A stretch of DNA of 64,000 nt. Origin: Monosiga brevicollis MX1 (Eukaryota; Opisthokonta; Choanoflagellata; Craspedida; Salpingoecidae). Shown in pieces: positions 1 to 11,317 of this stretch. Below the pieces are notes generated by a model. It worked only from the letters and a program-made list of their open reading frames with translations, did not search any database and was not told the origin of the DNA. The DNA lies in assembly GCF_000002865.3 (NCBI RefSeq), contig NW_001865042.1, forward strand, positions 1,532,207 to 1,596,206, given 5' to 3'. The translations under genes and the position numbers were made by a program. Positions within the stretch are counted from its first letter, which is position 1, and the number at the start of each line of letters is the position of its first letter.

Positions 1-295
1 CAGGCATGGACCAGTTGTGGTACGCTGCTGTGGAGTGGGCAGAGGTGACAGAGGCCGCGTCGGATATTTCAGTGACCAAAGGCGTCGCATTGGTACGCCG
101 CTTTGCTTATCGGATTGGTGAAGCGTGTCGAGGCACCGGGTGTCATGCCTGGAGTTGTTCGCTCTTGACTATTGGTTTTGATGTCTTGGGTAGGAGAGTG
201 CGACGTCGCTCGTCTCGGTCAGTCGGCGGCATTTGGCCAGCGTGGTCTTGGCCGGTGGTCGTTCCGTGCAGTTGGTGGATCTCGATCCTGTCTTG

Positions 296-336
<41 letters not shown>

Positions 337-391
337 GGACGAGGACGAGGATGACAATGACGAGGCAGGGGGGATGGAGGTAGATGCGTAA
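1..391 (+). CDS. 3' end of an unrecognised gene with an acidic C-terminal tail (partial)
   Basis: The best supported piece is an open frame from about 193 to the TAA at 389-391. It follows a TAG that could be a splice acceptor. It encodes a short neutral segment (HLASVVLAGGRSVQLVDLDP) and then a run of about 14 aspartates, mixed D/E, and a short end (GGMEVDA). Tails like this are common in histone-binding and RNA-processing proteins, but that alone does not identify the family. Upstream, another frame (6 to about 115) looks protein-like (QLWYAAVEWAEVTEAAS). I could not find a phase-consistent junction between the two, so the exon structure is unresolved. The rest of the gene lies outside the window. 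I do not recognise the protein. Confidence 0.4.
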
Positions 392-995
392 GGCCACGGC
401 CAGCTCTTAGACACACGGTCGGACTAACACCCATTTCGTCCTCATCTGCATGCCTCTTACCCGTCATCCCATTTTCTTTTGCAATTCATAGTACCAAGAC
501 ACCCAGTCCTTTTTTTTCTTCTCTAATTTCATACCAATAGTTTAGCATAGCACCGCCCTCGACCGCGGCCCGCCCCGATTCATCTCTCCCTCGTATGAGC
601 CCAACGCCGCGCCGCTTATGAAGCCCAGAGCTCACCGCCGCGCCTCTTATGAGCATCCAGATAATCGTCTGACATTTGCACTTTTGCACACGTGACGACC
701 AAAATATTTTTTGTATTTTTTGCTGACATCTTTTCTTGACGATTGATGGCGTTGGGTATGAGACTTTGGCAATACAATTGGAGAGAAAAATCAGATCATA
801 GTGATACAGAAATGTCCGACGCTGGGCGAGAGGTCACATGTGGAAGGTTCCAGCACCGCCTTTGCTCTCAAGGCCCGCCTTCTGCCCCTTACGCCCGTCT
901 TGCGAGAAACAAAAGAAAACTTCTCGGACCCCTGCTGACACGTGTACACACCGATTGCTTGTGACGTTGGTTGGTACGGCTTTGTGTGCTTCTGG

Positions 996-1063
<68 letters not shown>

Positions 1064-1464
1064 CGAGAACAAAGAGTCGCGTCACACAAGCACGCTTAAC
1101 GTTATTTCTGGCAAAAGGTAGTCTAAGAAACGCCGTGCAACGTGTCGGTGTTCAGTGAGAAGGCGATGGAAGTTATGGCATCGCCGGGGCACGCGGTTCG
1201 AGAGCAGTGGGGGCCGGCGGCTCGAACTTTCCATGCATGCTCTCATGAATAGTGGTTGACGTACCGAATGCATTTGTCGCTTCGTCAGTAGTGTTGGCTA
1301 CGTGCACGGCTTTGGTTCCACTTGCCTGTGTGAGGTGTGTGCTCGGACTTCTTGGTGCCTCGCAAGCGTCCGAGGCGGCATTTTCCAACTCTGGGATTTA
1401 CCGGTGTTTGTGCCACTTTAGTTTTATTAGACCCCGCTGCCCTTTTCTCTTATCCACCGTCACC
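392..1464. other. Intergenic region upstream of HSP90
   Basis: No convincing gene is seen. It holds an (AC)n microsatellite (997-1060) and the presumed HSP90 promoter. I looked for arrays of alternating GAA/TTC heat-shock units in the last 300 bases and saw none that were clear. Confidence 0.6.
997..1060. repeat. (AC)32 microsatellite
   Basis: An uninterrupted dinucleotide run of about 64 bases. Open frames crossing it (poly-Cys-Val, poly-His-Thr) are artefacts. Confidence 0.97.
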
Positions 1465-3879
1465 ATGTCGGAGGTTGAGACCTTTGCCTTCCAGGCTGAG
1501 ATTGCTCAGCTGATGAGCCTGATCATCAACACCTTCTATTCCAACAAGGAGATTTTCCTCCGCGAAATCATCTCCAACGCCAGCGATGCCCTTGACAAGA
1601 TCCGCTACCAATCGCTCACCGACCCCTCGGTCCTCGAGGCTGAGAAGGAGCTCAAGATTGACGTAAGTTGACACTTGTTCTCCTCTGCGCTCCACGCTTG
1701 GCTCTGGCCAATCGCCTCGCTGCCCTTTGCTGGGCGGTTGGGTTTCATGGCACACATGCAGGATCGATGATCGGGTTGCCACGTCACTTGTTGCGCGTGG
1801 CAGCGCGGGCAGCATTGACCTGCTTGCCGCAGCCCATCATCAAGCCTGTTGTGTCATCGTGCCGGCTGGTGTGATGTTCCTTGCCCCATTGTTTTGCCCG
1901 CGCATCACTCATCCGCATTCCATCGTTTGTGCGCATGTCTGTTTCGATAGCTCATCCCCAACAAGGAGGCCAAGACCCTGACCATCTCGGATACCGGTAT
2001 TGGTATGACCAAGGCTGACCTCGTCAACAACCTCGGTACCATCGCCAAGTCGGGCACCAAGTCTTTCATGGAGGCCCTTCAAGCTGGTGCGGACATTTCC
2101 ATGATTGGTCAGTTCGGTGTCGGTTTCTACTCGGCCTACCTGGTCGCCGACACCGTCGAGGTGCGCAGCAAGCACAACGACGATGAGGGCTACATCTGGC
2201 GCTCAAGCGCCGGTGGCTCTTTCACCATCCAGGTCGACGAGGAGGGCTCTGTCAAGCGCGGTACTCAGATCATTCTGCACATGAAGGAGGATCAGCTCGA
2301 GTACCTCGAGGAGAAGCGCATCAAGGAGATTGTCAAGAAGCACTCGCAGTTCATTGGCTACCCCATCAAGCTTCACGTCGAGAAGGAGCGCGAGGTTGAG
2401 GTCGAGGATGATGAGGCCGAGACCGAGGAGAAGAAGGACGAGGCTGCCGAGGGTGAGGACAAGCCCAAGATTGAGGAGGTTGAGGATGATGAGGAGTCCA
2501 AGGACAAGGCCAAGAAGAAGGTCAAGGAGACTTACATGGACGAGGAGGAGCTCAACAAGACCAAGCCCATCTGGACCCGCAACCCCGATGACATCAGCAC
2601 TGACGAGTACGCGTCGTTCTACAAGAGCCTCACCAACGACTGGGAGGATCACCTTGCCGTCAAGCACTTCTCCGTTGAGGGTCAGCTCGAGTTCCGTGCT
2701 CTCCTCTTTATCCCCAAGCGTGCCCCCATGGACATGTTCGAGAGCAAGAAGACCAAGAACAACATCAAGCTCTACGTGCGCCGTGTCTTCATCATGGACA
2801 ACTGCGAGGACCTCATCCCCGAGTGGCTCAACTTTATCCGCGGTGTCGTTGACTCTGAGGATCTGCCCCTCAACATCTCTCGTGAGATGTTGCAGCAGAG
2901 CAAGATCCTCAAGGTTATTCGCAAGAACATTGTGAAGAAGTGCCTCGACCTCTTCTCTGAGCTCTCCGATGACGAGGAGAACTACAAGAAGTTCTACGAG
3001 CACTTTGCCAAGAACCTCAAGCTTGGCGTGCACGAGGACAGCACCAACCGCAAGAAGCTCTCCGATCTCCTCCGCTTCTACACCTCCAAGTCGGACGAGG
3101 ACATGATCTCCTTCAAGGACTACGTTGGCCGCATGAAGGAGAACCAGAAGGACATTTACTTCATCACTGGCGAGAGCAAGGAGGCCGTTGCCAACTCGAC
3201 CTTTGTTGAGCGCGTCAAGGCCCGCGGCTTTGAGGTCCTGTACCTCATCGACCCCATTGATGAGTACATGATCAACCAGCTCAAGGAGTACGATGGCAAG
3301 AAGCTTGTCTCCGTCACCAAGGAGGGCCTTGAGCTTCCCGAGGACGAGGAGGAGAAGAAGAAGTTTGAGGAGGACAAGGCCAAGTATGAGCAGCTGTGCA
3401 AGGTCATGAAGGACATCCTTGACAAGAAGGTTGAGAAGGTTACCGTCTCCAACCGCCTCGTCTCCTCTCCCGGTTGCATCGTCACTGGACAGTACGGCTG
3501 GTCCGCCAACATGGAGCGCATCATGAAGGCCCAGGCCCTGCGCGATGCCACGTCCATGGGCTACATGGCTGCCAAGAAGCACTTTGAGATCAACCCGGAT
3601 CATGCCATCATCAAGTCGCTGCGCGAGAAGGTTGAGGCTGACGAGAACGACAAGGCCGTCAAGGACCTTGTCATGCTTCTTTTCGAGACTGCCCTCCTGA
3701 CCTCTGGCTTCTCCCTCCAGGACCCTACCACCCACGCTTCTCGCATCCACCGCATGATCAAGCTCGGCCTTGGCATTGATGAGGACGACGAGGCTACCGG
3801 CGCTGCCGCTGAGGACATGCCCGACCTCGAGGAGGCCGAGGATGACAACGGTGCCACCGAGATGGAGGAGGTTGACTAA
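1465..3879 (+). CDS. HSP90: Cytosolic heat shock protein HSP90
   Basis: ATP-dependent dimeric chaperone of the cytosol that matures kinases, receptors and other clients. There are two exons, 1465-1662 and 1951-3879 (708 aa). The intron is in phase 0, with donor GTAAGT and acceptor ATAG. The N-terminal GHKL ATPase domain shows [18 protein letters not shown] and [11 protein letters not shown] charged linker rich in Glu, Asp and Lys follows at about residues 215-265, then the middle and C-terminal dimerisation domains. The protein ends in MEEVD, the TPR co-chaperone docking motif that marks the cytosolic paralogue; there is no ER signal or KDEL. The start ATG sits in CACCATG and begins the conserved N-terminus, so it is secure. 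Codon use is strongly GC-ending, as expected for high expression. An AATAAA lies about 80 bases after the stop. Confidence 0.98.
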
Positions 3880-3960
3880 ACAACCTGTTTCTTCCTTGTG
3901 TGATTAACTTTGACCTCTTGTGGTTGGTTGGTTGCCGCTTTCCTCTTCGGAAGCGTGAAT

Positions 3961-3966
3961 AATAAA
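3961..3966 (+). promoter_or_regulatory. Poly(A) signal of HSP90
   Basis: Canonical AATAAA about 80 bases downstream of the HSP90 stop codon, the expected position for 3' end formation. Confidence 0.75.
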
Positions 3967-4063
3967 GTGAAAAACACAGCTTAAACAGCATCAAAAACTC
4001 TCAATCGAATACAAACTCTCTTCCTTCCTTTTGTATTGCGGTGCTTCTGATTTTGAGGAGTTG

Positions 4064-4082
4064 AAAAAAAAAAAAAAAAAAA
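4064..4082. repeat. Poly-A tract (19 A)
   Basis: Homopolymer between the HSP90 3' UTR and RCE1. It could be a slippage tract or the scar of an old retroposed tail. No flanking duplication was seen. Confidence 0.9.
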
Positions 4083-4166
4083 CAACCGAAAACACAACGC
4101 GTTTCGTTTCGCACTCTGTTCGAATCAAGTAAAATACTTTCACGCGGCGCGCATTCACGGCACGGC

Positions 4167-4907
4167 ATGTCGGCGTCCATCTTGAGCAGCTTGGCGCTGT
4201 CCGCAGGCTATGTTGGGTGCCTGTACGTGCAGCCGACAGGGCTGCCACGGGATCATCCCGAGACGATGCGGCGTCGGATGCTGGCTGTCGGACTCTTCAC
4301 GGGCATCGTCGCACCTTTGTTCTGTTGGGGCTTGCAGCGAGGGGCGGGGCTCCCGCTGCAGTGGGTGGATCTGGGTCTCACGCCGAACTGGCGCACCTTG
4401 GTGGTGGCTCCGCTTCGAGCCGTGGGCGTCTTTGGGCTCCTCTTCTTAGGGCCGCTGCTGGAGCTAGCCCTGACCTGGCGCGAGCGCGCCCCCGAGCCAC
4501 ATTCGCTGATGATCTGGCGTAACTATGTGGTGGCGCCTGTGACCGAGGAAATTGTGTACCGGGCCATGGTGCTCGCCCTCTTGCAGACGGAGACCTCCTC
4601 CACCAGTGTCCTCGTGCTGGGATCGCCCCTCTTTTTTGGCCTGGCCCATGTGCATCATCTCTGGGCTGGTGTGCCCTGGCCTGCCGTACTTGGACAGTTT
4701 GGCTTTACGACGCTCTTTGGGTGGCTCAATGCCTGGACCTTTCTACGGCTTGAGTCATGCTATGCCGCCATCGCCGCCCACTCGTTCTGCAACTACATGG
4801 GCTTGCCCACCTTTGGTCAAGGCGTGGCACCCCACTGGCGGCTACCCGTTGGCCTCTGCTACGTGACTGGTCTCGCTGCTTTTGCATACTGTTTTCCCCG
4901 GCTGTAA
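4167..4907 (+). CDS. RCE1: CAAX prenyl protease 2 (RCE1)
   Basis: Intramembrane endopeptidase of the ER that removes the last three residues (AAX) of prenylated CAAX proteins such as Ras and lamin-type substrates. It is a single-exon gene of 246 aa. Several hydrophobic segments span the protein. The three ABI/CPBP motifs are present: adjacent glutamates in VTEEIVYR (about residues 127-128), a histidine in FFGLAHVHH (about 161), and a histidine and asparagine in AAHSFCNYMG (about 205 and 209). These are the catalytic or metal-like residues known for RCE1. The protein is shorter than the human enzyme (about 330 aa), mainly at its ends. The ATG follows a G/C-rich leader, and no in-frame upstream ATG was evident. 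The gene lies 287 bases after HSP90 on the same strand, with no sign of co-transcription. Confidence 0.93.
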   Translation: MSASILSSLALSAGYVGCLYVQPTGLPRDHPETMRRRMLAVGLFTGIVAPLFCWGLQRGAGLPLQWVDLGLTPNWRTLVVAPLRAVGVFGLLFLGPLLELALTWRERAPEPHSLMIWRNYVVAPVTEEIVYRAMVLALLQTETSSTSVLVLGSPLFFGLAHVHHLWAGVPWPAVLGQFGFTTLFGWLNAWTFLRLESCYAAIAAHSFCNYMGLPTFGQGVAPHWRLPVGLCYVTGLAAFAYCFPRL

Positions 4908-6049
4908 ATCATAGTCCGAGTGTGCCCCCTTGCTCTGTGTTGAGCTTTACTGTGGCTTGCCGAGCAAGCGTATGTAGTACCGAAAGCGAATTGATGAGCT
5001 AGAACAGATCTTGACGCCCATCCTCTTCAAGCTGGATCAGGTGAACCAGGGGATGGCACGAGTACGAGTCAGAGGAAATGAGAGGTCGACACAGAGAGGA
5101 AGAGCGAGGGAGCTCGCTCGCGGCAAGAAGAACCGCGGCCAACGCACAAGACACAGGGGCCATGGCGTGAAGGTAACAAGGCAGCTGCTGTCTTCATTCC
5201 TATACATTCCTATAGCTCCCACTGCAAACCACGATGGTCTGTGCTCTGTGCTTGTGAGAACAATGACCGCACCACAGGCATGGGTTAAAAGCTTCAAAAT
5301 GAATTTGCCTTGAGCATTGTAGCCGTATCAGCGCCCGTCATCAATGGGCATCAACCATTGCTATTGTTAGAATGAGCAAAGTCGAGCAACGCGCAACTCA
5401 AAATTACACGGCGTAGCCGCAAGCAAAAGGAGGCTGCCAAGACTCACAAGCAGCTTACTCGCAACAAAGCACCCGGCTCCTTCTGGCGTGGAGGCCAGCT
5501 CTTGAGCAAGCCCAAGGGACCGGGTGGCAAACGGGAAGAACAAACAAGCAGAAATGATGCCAAACGAGAGCATGCCCGTACGTACAAAACAAGTTTAGAA
5601 CATGAAAGCAAAGCTAAGAAAAGGTTTTATGATGTCGGTACACCCAATCACAAGGTGTACACCTGTTACGCAAAAACAATCGATAACACACAAGTGTCGA
5701 GGAGCAAACCCCCGCCGTGGAGCTGGCTGAGAGCTGTCAGAGCCTGCCAACGGGCTCAGGCCAGCCCTGCGGTGGATGGCCCATAGGTACGACATGGCGC
5801 CCGTGTCCAGGTAACACGAATGACCGGCATGAAAATGCCAGGTCGGTCCGTGAAATCTTGCATATCGCAGCGCGGCCAGCGCGTGTGAGAGACGGCGCAA
5901 ATCTCATTCGATCGAGATGGCAAGCATCTGGAGCGACTTGAACATCAAAGTTACATGACAACATCTGGCTCTGCCGATGGTCAACTCTGTGCTCAAAATC
6001 AGCTGGTGTGGACATGGATTTCCACGAGCAAGTAGATGGAAAATGGGGC
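4908..6049. other. Unassigned stretch with possible basic coding exons
   Basis: No recognised gene. Two plus-strand open stretches look somewhat protein-like. One is at about 4977-5170, after a possible TAG acceptor (IDELEQILTPILFKLDQVNQ, then Arg-rich). The other is at about 5375-5640 (KQKEAAKTHKQLTRNKAPGS, then a Lys/Arg-rich part). They could be exons of a small basic protein or simply 3' flanking DNA. I found no defensible start codon or joined model. The minus strand over the same region is also open in parts, so the strand is uncertain. Confidence 0.3.
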
Positions 6050-6433
6050 TCACGGGGTTGGGCTTGACGATGTTCGCTTTGTGGGCTGCTGCATTCTTGC
6101 TTCCGCTTTGGCCTCGGGTTCGTCATCCTCATCCTCCTCTCCGCTCTTGTCCTCGTCCTCCTCTGCATTCTCGTTCTCGAGGCTGGCTTCGCTCGAAAAC
6201 TCATCGTCATCTTCTTCCTTGGCGATCTTGTCCTGCTCCTCCTTGTCCCGTCGGCCTGTGAGCTGATCCTGAAGCTTCCGCCTGCGAGTAGCAGAGCTGG
6301 CTGCGTCCGGCGCAACCTCCCCGCTTGCAGTGGAGCCTGTGGCTTTGGCACAAGACGCTTCATGCTTGCGACGGTTGCTCGAGTTGGCAAACGTGCGGTC
6401 GCACCACTCGCACTTGTAAGGTTTTTCTGTGCC

Positions 6434-6470
<37 letters not shown>

Positions 6471-7385
6471 ATGAGGAGCAGATTGACTTGGGTGAAACGG
6501 AAGCGACGAGCGCAGGGGTTGGTGGGCTCCCAAAAAAGAGCGCTTACCACCGGTGTGAATTCGCATGTGCCGCACTCGATTGGAGGAGTTGCTAAACATG
6601 CGACCGCAAATATGGCAAGCCTTTGGTTTCCGCCGTCGGCGCTTTCGTGGGGGAACAGTTGGCTTGATCGTGGATGTGACTGCGGTGGCGGTTTGAGGCT
6701 GAGCCCTTGACAGGCCTTTGCGCTCGCCGTGCGCCGCGGCTGCAGCAAGAAGTGCTGCAGCTGCTGCTTTGGAGCCATGTGAGTCTGTTGCACTTGAGTG
6801 CTCTTTGTGGGCGCGTTTCGCTGCGGGCTGATCCTTGGTGAGTGCATTGGCGCCAATTTGGCCGAGAACTGGAGAGCCATGCTGAGGCGAGGTGGGCATT
6901 GACCCGCTGAAGGGGAGTCCACTGGCAATGTGATTGGGTTGCATCTGTTTTGTGAGTGCGGCATACCCGTCAGAGTTCATGAGAAAGGGCATGTACATCC
7001 AAGGCATGGTGCCAAACGAGGCCATCATGGCGGCTTGAGCTTGTGCGTGTGCTTGATTCTGTTGTTGATCATACTGCTGATTGTTGTGCTGCTGTTGCTG
7101 CTGCTGCTGCTGTTGTTGTTGTTGTTGTTGTTGTTGTTGGAGGGCGAGGGCAAACGCATCCGGAGTCAAGGATTGGCCCATCATCAACGGCATGTTGGCG
7201 GCGAACCAGTTGAAAGGGGTAGGGGGAACGGTGGAAGTTGGGGTGCTAGCCAGCGAGGCTGCGGTTGTTGTTGTCACTGCCATGCCGGGCATGGGGTTAA
7301 AGCCTGCAAAAGGCATTTGGGGTATGGCATTGGCGTGGGAGCTGTGACCCGATGGCGGCAAGCCTCCGGGATCCATGACATTCAT
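6050..7385 (-). CDS. C2H2 zinc-finger protein with polyglutamine tract
   Basis: Probable nuclear DNA-binding regulator. Two exons, 7385-6548 and 6426-6050, give 404 aa. The N-terminal two-thirds is low complexity: Met-, Pro- and Ala-rich, with about 17 glutamines encoded by mixed CAA/CAG codons. A basic RKRRRRK patch, a likely nuclear signal, precedes two fingers: CHICGRMFSNSSNRVRHMRIH and CEWCDRTFANSSNRRKHEASC (C2HC-like end). The fingers are near duplicates, with SNSSNR or ANSSNR in the recognition helices. The intron falls exactly inside the TGEKPY linker: the exons join as HTG plus EKPY. The C-terminal about 90 residues are strongly acidic with coiled-coil character. An in-frame stop lies just upstream of the chosen ATG. 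Targets are unknown. Confidence 0.9.
6436..6468. repeat. 33-base poly-A/T tract inside the zinc-finger intron
   Basis: On the coding (minus) strand this is T33, ending seven bases before the CAG acceptor. It acts as an extreme polypyrimidine tract in a 121-base intron. Confidence 0.95.
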
Positions 7386-7889
7386 TGGTGCAGCGTGGCG
7401 GGAGGCTCAGCATTGGATTGCTGGCCAAAGGTGGGAAGGCATTCTATCAAATAGCACATTGGAGCAAAGTCGCAGCAGCTGTGAGGAGATGCACGCTAGC
7501 CATGTAGCTTGAGGGAATGAGGGTGCCATTGGCACTTGACTGGCTGAATAACATGTCACTTGTTGAGTGTCGGTGTGTGAGTGTGAAGAGGAGTGCGTGC
7601 GTGTGTGTGCGTGTGTGTGTGTGTGTGTGTGACACGAAGGCAGTGTGTGACACGAAGGCAGTGTGACACGAAAGCAGCAAGCGTGGTGCGAAAGGAAGCG
7701 TGACAGCGGTCACGCACTGGATCAGCTGATCGTCTCACGCCGGACATGCCTTGCGAATGGGGCTTTTCCACAATGTGGCAGAAAGCAGGGGGGAGTGTGT
7801 GGTGGAAGGGCAGTGGAGCAGTGGGAGCGAGCAACACATCCACGGGCAACCTTGTCGCGAGGAAGGAAACTGCAAGGCAATATGCCAAT
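7386..7889. other. Region upstream of the zinc-finger gene
   Basis: Contains a (GT)n run near 7600-7630 and three imperfect copies of a GACACGAAGGCAGTGTG-like unit at about 7631-7675. No gene is evident. It probably holds the 5' UTR and promoter of the minus-strand zinc-finger gene. Confidence 0.5.
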
Positions 7890-8199
7890 NNNNNNNNNNN
7901 NNNNNNNNNNNNNNNNNNNNNNNNNNNNNNNNNNNNNNNNNNNNNNNNNNNNNNNNNNNNNNNNNNNNNNNNNNNNNNNNNNNNNNNNNNNNNNNNNNNN
8001 NNNNNNNNNNNNNNNNNNNNNNNNNNNNNNNNNNNNNNNNNNNNNNNNNNNNNNNNNNNNNNNNNNNNNNNNNNNNNNNNNNNNNNNNNNNNNNNNNNNN
8101 NNNNNNNNNNNNNNNNNNNNNNNNNNNNNNNNNNNNNNNNNNNNNNNNNNNNNNNNNNNNNNNNNNNNNNNNNNNNNNNNNNNNNNNNNNNNNNNNNNN
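7890..8199. other. Assembly gap (310 N)
   Basis: A run of Ns. Open frames spanning it are meaningless. Confidence 0.99.
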
Positions 8200-11100
8200 T
8201 GGGGGTCAAGACGTGCAACCACGTCTCGTCGTTGTTACTTACAAGCACCCACAACGACTTGAACTTGATGGCAGGAGGGAGGGGTATTGGTGTCCGATGC
8301 GGCTGCCAGGGCAGTGCGTATGTGCGTGTACGAGTGTGCGTTTGTCCGAAGCAAAGATCGCCTTGAACACAACAGCGTGGCCGGGCGGCAGGGTCCAAGG
8401 AGCGCCACACCGTCAAGAGTGTGTCGGCTGCGGTCTCGGTGCTAAGGAGGAGTCTGACTGGGAGAAAATGACACACACTTGTGGGATCCGGGAATGAAGT
8501 GTCACTGCTCCAATCATTGAAGAGGGGACGAAACGCAGTGATGAGAGAACCATGAGACAACAACGTAAGAAAGAAAAAAAAAGAAAAATGAAGAGAGAGA
8601 GAGATTCATCGAAAGAGGGAGAGAGTCGTGTGGTGTTGTGCCAGAGGATCGGGATGGTGCTGAAAAGAGAACAAGCGACGCGTGTGCACAGTGCACAGTA
8701 CAGGGGCGGGTGCATCAAGAAGTAAAAGAAACAAAAAAAAAAAAGCAAGGGACAACACCATGGGTGGGAGGATGGGGGGATGGGGAAAGGTAGGTTCGGG
8801 AAAGGTCGGAGCGCACGTTGAGAGAGATTGAGTGGCAAGGATCAGATGATATACCACGACGAAATTAAACTGAATGTGAGGGTGAGGGGTGTGGATCGAT
8901 CCAAACGCAGCACCCGCCGTTGGTTATGGCATCGACGAGGTGGCGGGACCAGGGCAACACACACGGCTCACATCCACATGGCGGCGCCCGGTCGCCAAAC
9001 AGATGCAAGCAAAAAGAGAGTAGAGTGTGTGCACTTACCACAGGACGATGGTGCAGTGGCGACAAGAGGATGCTAAGTGTGTAAGAGGAGGAGCGACAAG
9101 GCTCCGGTGGAAGAAAATGCCATCACATGACTGCGTGAATGTGTTAACTCGGTCGCCCTGCACACTTTTTTTTTTGTCACCATGTGCGCTTTGTGGTGTG
9201 TCATGCCCTCGTTAAGAGGTGTGTGTGTGTGAGAATGAGAGAGAGTGCGTGTGTGTGAGTGTGTGTGCTGTGCCTAGCTCTTCAGCTCCTACTGGTCGAA
9301 CCCACTTGCGCCGCTGCCATTGCGCCAGGATTTGACAGTAGCGAAACGCCTCTGCATTGCATAGTCAACCATGGGATGGGAAAGACAGCCATATTATTTG
9401 GTAGAAGGAGTAGGGAGGAGGAGGAGAAGGAGGAGGGGAGAGAGGGACAGAAGCAAAAGAGAGGAGGAGGAGAAGGAGGAGGAGAAGGAGGAGAAGGAGG
9501 AGCAGCTTGACAGGCAGTCGGCACGCAGAGGCAGGCAGAGAAGTGATACACACACACACATTCATGTACACACACACACACACATCAGACAGAAATAGAG
9601 GAATCTATGCGCATCCAACCTGGTGGATGGGTGGGCTTGAATCATACCTTGGCAGCGGCCAAGCCGAAATAACGATAAAGACTTAATGTCCTGAGTGTAT
9701 ACGGAAGCGTAGGTTTGTGGATGGTAACGACAAGCTAGCTTTTGTGGGCATATCATGGGTCTCCTGCCCTAAACAAACATGGCGAGCAGGGACATGTAAC
9801 CGAAAGGTGATGCTTTGATTGGGCGTTTAGATCCCCCAAGGCACAAGGCACAATTGCCTCCTCCTGCTGCTCTTCTTTTCTTGACATGTGAATGTGAATG
9901 ACTCCATAACATTGTAAAAAAAAAGTGTGATGTAGTCGCCAGTCCTGCAATCGGTGGCGCATGGGCTTTTTTTTTGCGAGTGACGCGTGGCGACGACGTT
10001 GCCAAGTGGGTGGGCGCCACGAGTGCGTTATGCAGGTGTGTGCAGGTGTGTGCAGGTGTGTGCAGGTGTGGGTCGAGTCCACGCAGCGAACCAATTAAAT
10101 TCAGAAGAATGCTGTGTGGGCGACGACGTTGGCACCATGGTATGCTGGAACGGCCCTTTCAGGTCGGTACACCAGCTACGTGCGGCGCTGTCACGATACG
10201 TGTGTAGCAGTAGCAGAGAAGTGGCAGTTGCCCGATGAGTAGGACCGTCTGCAAGTGGGATCTACATCCATAATGTAGCTTCAGTCACACTACAACTGGC
10301 ACGCGCCAACTGAAATGACAAAATTCAATCGAAAGGGACACGGACTGAGAGACAGCACATTGGGTGAATCAAACCGTCGGCGCCATCGAGCCAGTGTACC
10401 GTCAATGGCCATGAGCGCTGGCCATCCATGCTTGCCAAATTTTTTACAGTTAATTCAAATTTTTTGGGCACCAGGCGTCTCACATTCGCTCAATCAGGCG
10501 TTTGGGGCTCCTCGAGACAAAAAGCATCACAAAACAGTGCCAGCAGTGACAAAAGAGGAGGGCAGACTGCCAACCGACCACCTCACCCATGCGTGCCCCA
10601 TCAAACCGTGTCACGCCCGTTCCCACCAACTGGCCAGGGGGCACAGCAAGCCAAAGAGAGTGCGCCTGACCTGCGCCGGCCTGCTTTCTTCTTAGCACCA
10701 ACCAGTTGAAATGGATATGAGTAACAGGAGGAGGCCTGTTGCACAGTGATGATGGGTTGACCTGTAAAGTCCAAGGGTTGACACGATTCCTATTCCAGTC
10801 CACGCTTGATCAATAATTGGTCAAGTGCCGTTTGTGCGCTCCTGCCGTCCGAGCAACGTGCCAGTACTCCTCTCCGCTCTGCATGATATGTCGATAAAAT
10901 AATATTAATGTTAATGACACATTGTTATGAATAATAATACACGTAACATTATGCCCATGGCAGCCCCACCCCCTGCACGCGGCGGGAGTATAATAATCAT
11001 CAGCATCACATCGTGCTGGCTTCGTTCGATCAGTGAAGGGTTGCAAAGGCGGTCCCCGGCCCATCTTGTCTCTCTGTCTCCCCGCGTCAGTCTCTCAGTC

Positions 11101-11317
11101 TATGTTGTCAGCATAAAATGGTTGTCAGCACTGTGGAAATGCATGCGTGCTCGCTCTTGCCAATTTCGTCGTTGGCCTGATAGTGTTGGGATAGACGGCA
11201 CTCGCTCAAGACTCTGCTTCGGGCCACGTCAACGGGGCCAGCCAGGCACCAGCGCTGCAGCGCGTGCACAGCGCCACTGGAAGACCTGCTCTCAACATCG
11301 TCCCGAGATACCTGGAC
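8200..11317. other. Long low-complexity intergenic region
   Basis: About 3.1 kb without a gene I can support. It contains purine-rich GGA/GAG repeats (about 9411-9505), short CA/GT runs (about 9225-9265 and 9549-9585), a tandem 10-mer (about 10031-10068) and A/T-rich patches near 10890-10950. Short open frames here lack conserved motifs and consistent splice signals. Confidence 0.5.
10031..10068. repeat. Tandem 10-mer repeat (GCAGGTGTGT), about 4 copies
   Basis: Four head-to-tail copies of a 10-base unit. It is a minisatellite-like tract with no spacers, so not a CRISPR array. Confidence 0.9.

Noticed and set aside
1-120. SKI2/MTR4-type helicase C-terminus for the first frame
   Set aside because: Only a loose resemblance (VRR..YRIGEACRG), with no continuation into the conserved end of that family.
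791-1158. Poly-Cys-Val and poly-His-Thr frames across the AC repeat
   Set aside because: Microsatellite translation only.
1100-1464. Heat-shock elements in the HSP90 promoter
   Set aside because: Only isolated GAA or TTC words were seen, not the alternating triplet needed for a credible element.
2203-3750. A 515-codon open frame antisense to HSP90
   Set aside because: It mirrors a highly biased coding region; its Leu/Val-rich translation is the reverse of Lys/Glu codons. There are no motifs, and HSP90 on the plus strand is certain.
4064-4082. Poly-A tract as the end of a retroposed element
   Set aside because: No element body, no target-site duplication and no coding remnants were seen. 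The same applies to the other A/T runs at 13013-13030, 15681-15700, 22690-22707 and 22900-22916.
7556-8563. Frames running through the N block
   Set aside because: The sequence is unknown there. Flanking residues show no shared family.
10031-10068. CRISPR-like repeat
   Set aside because: The units are directly adjacent with no spacers, and the genome is eukaryotic.
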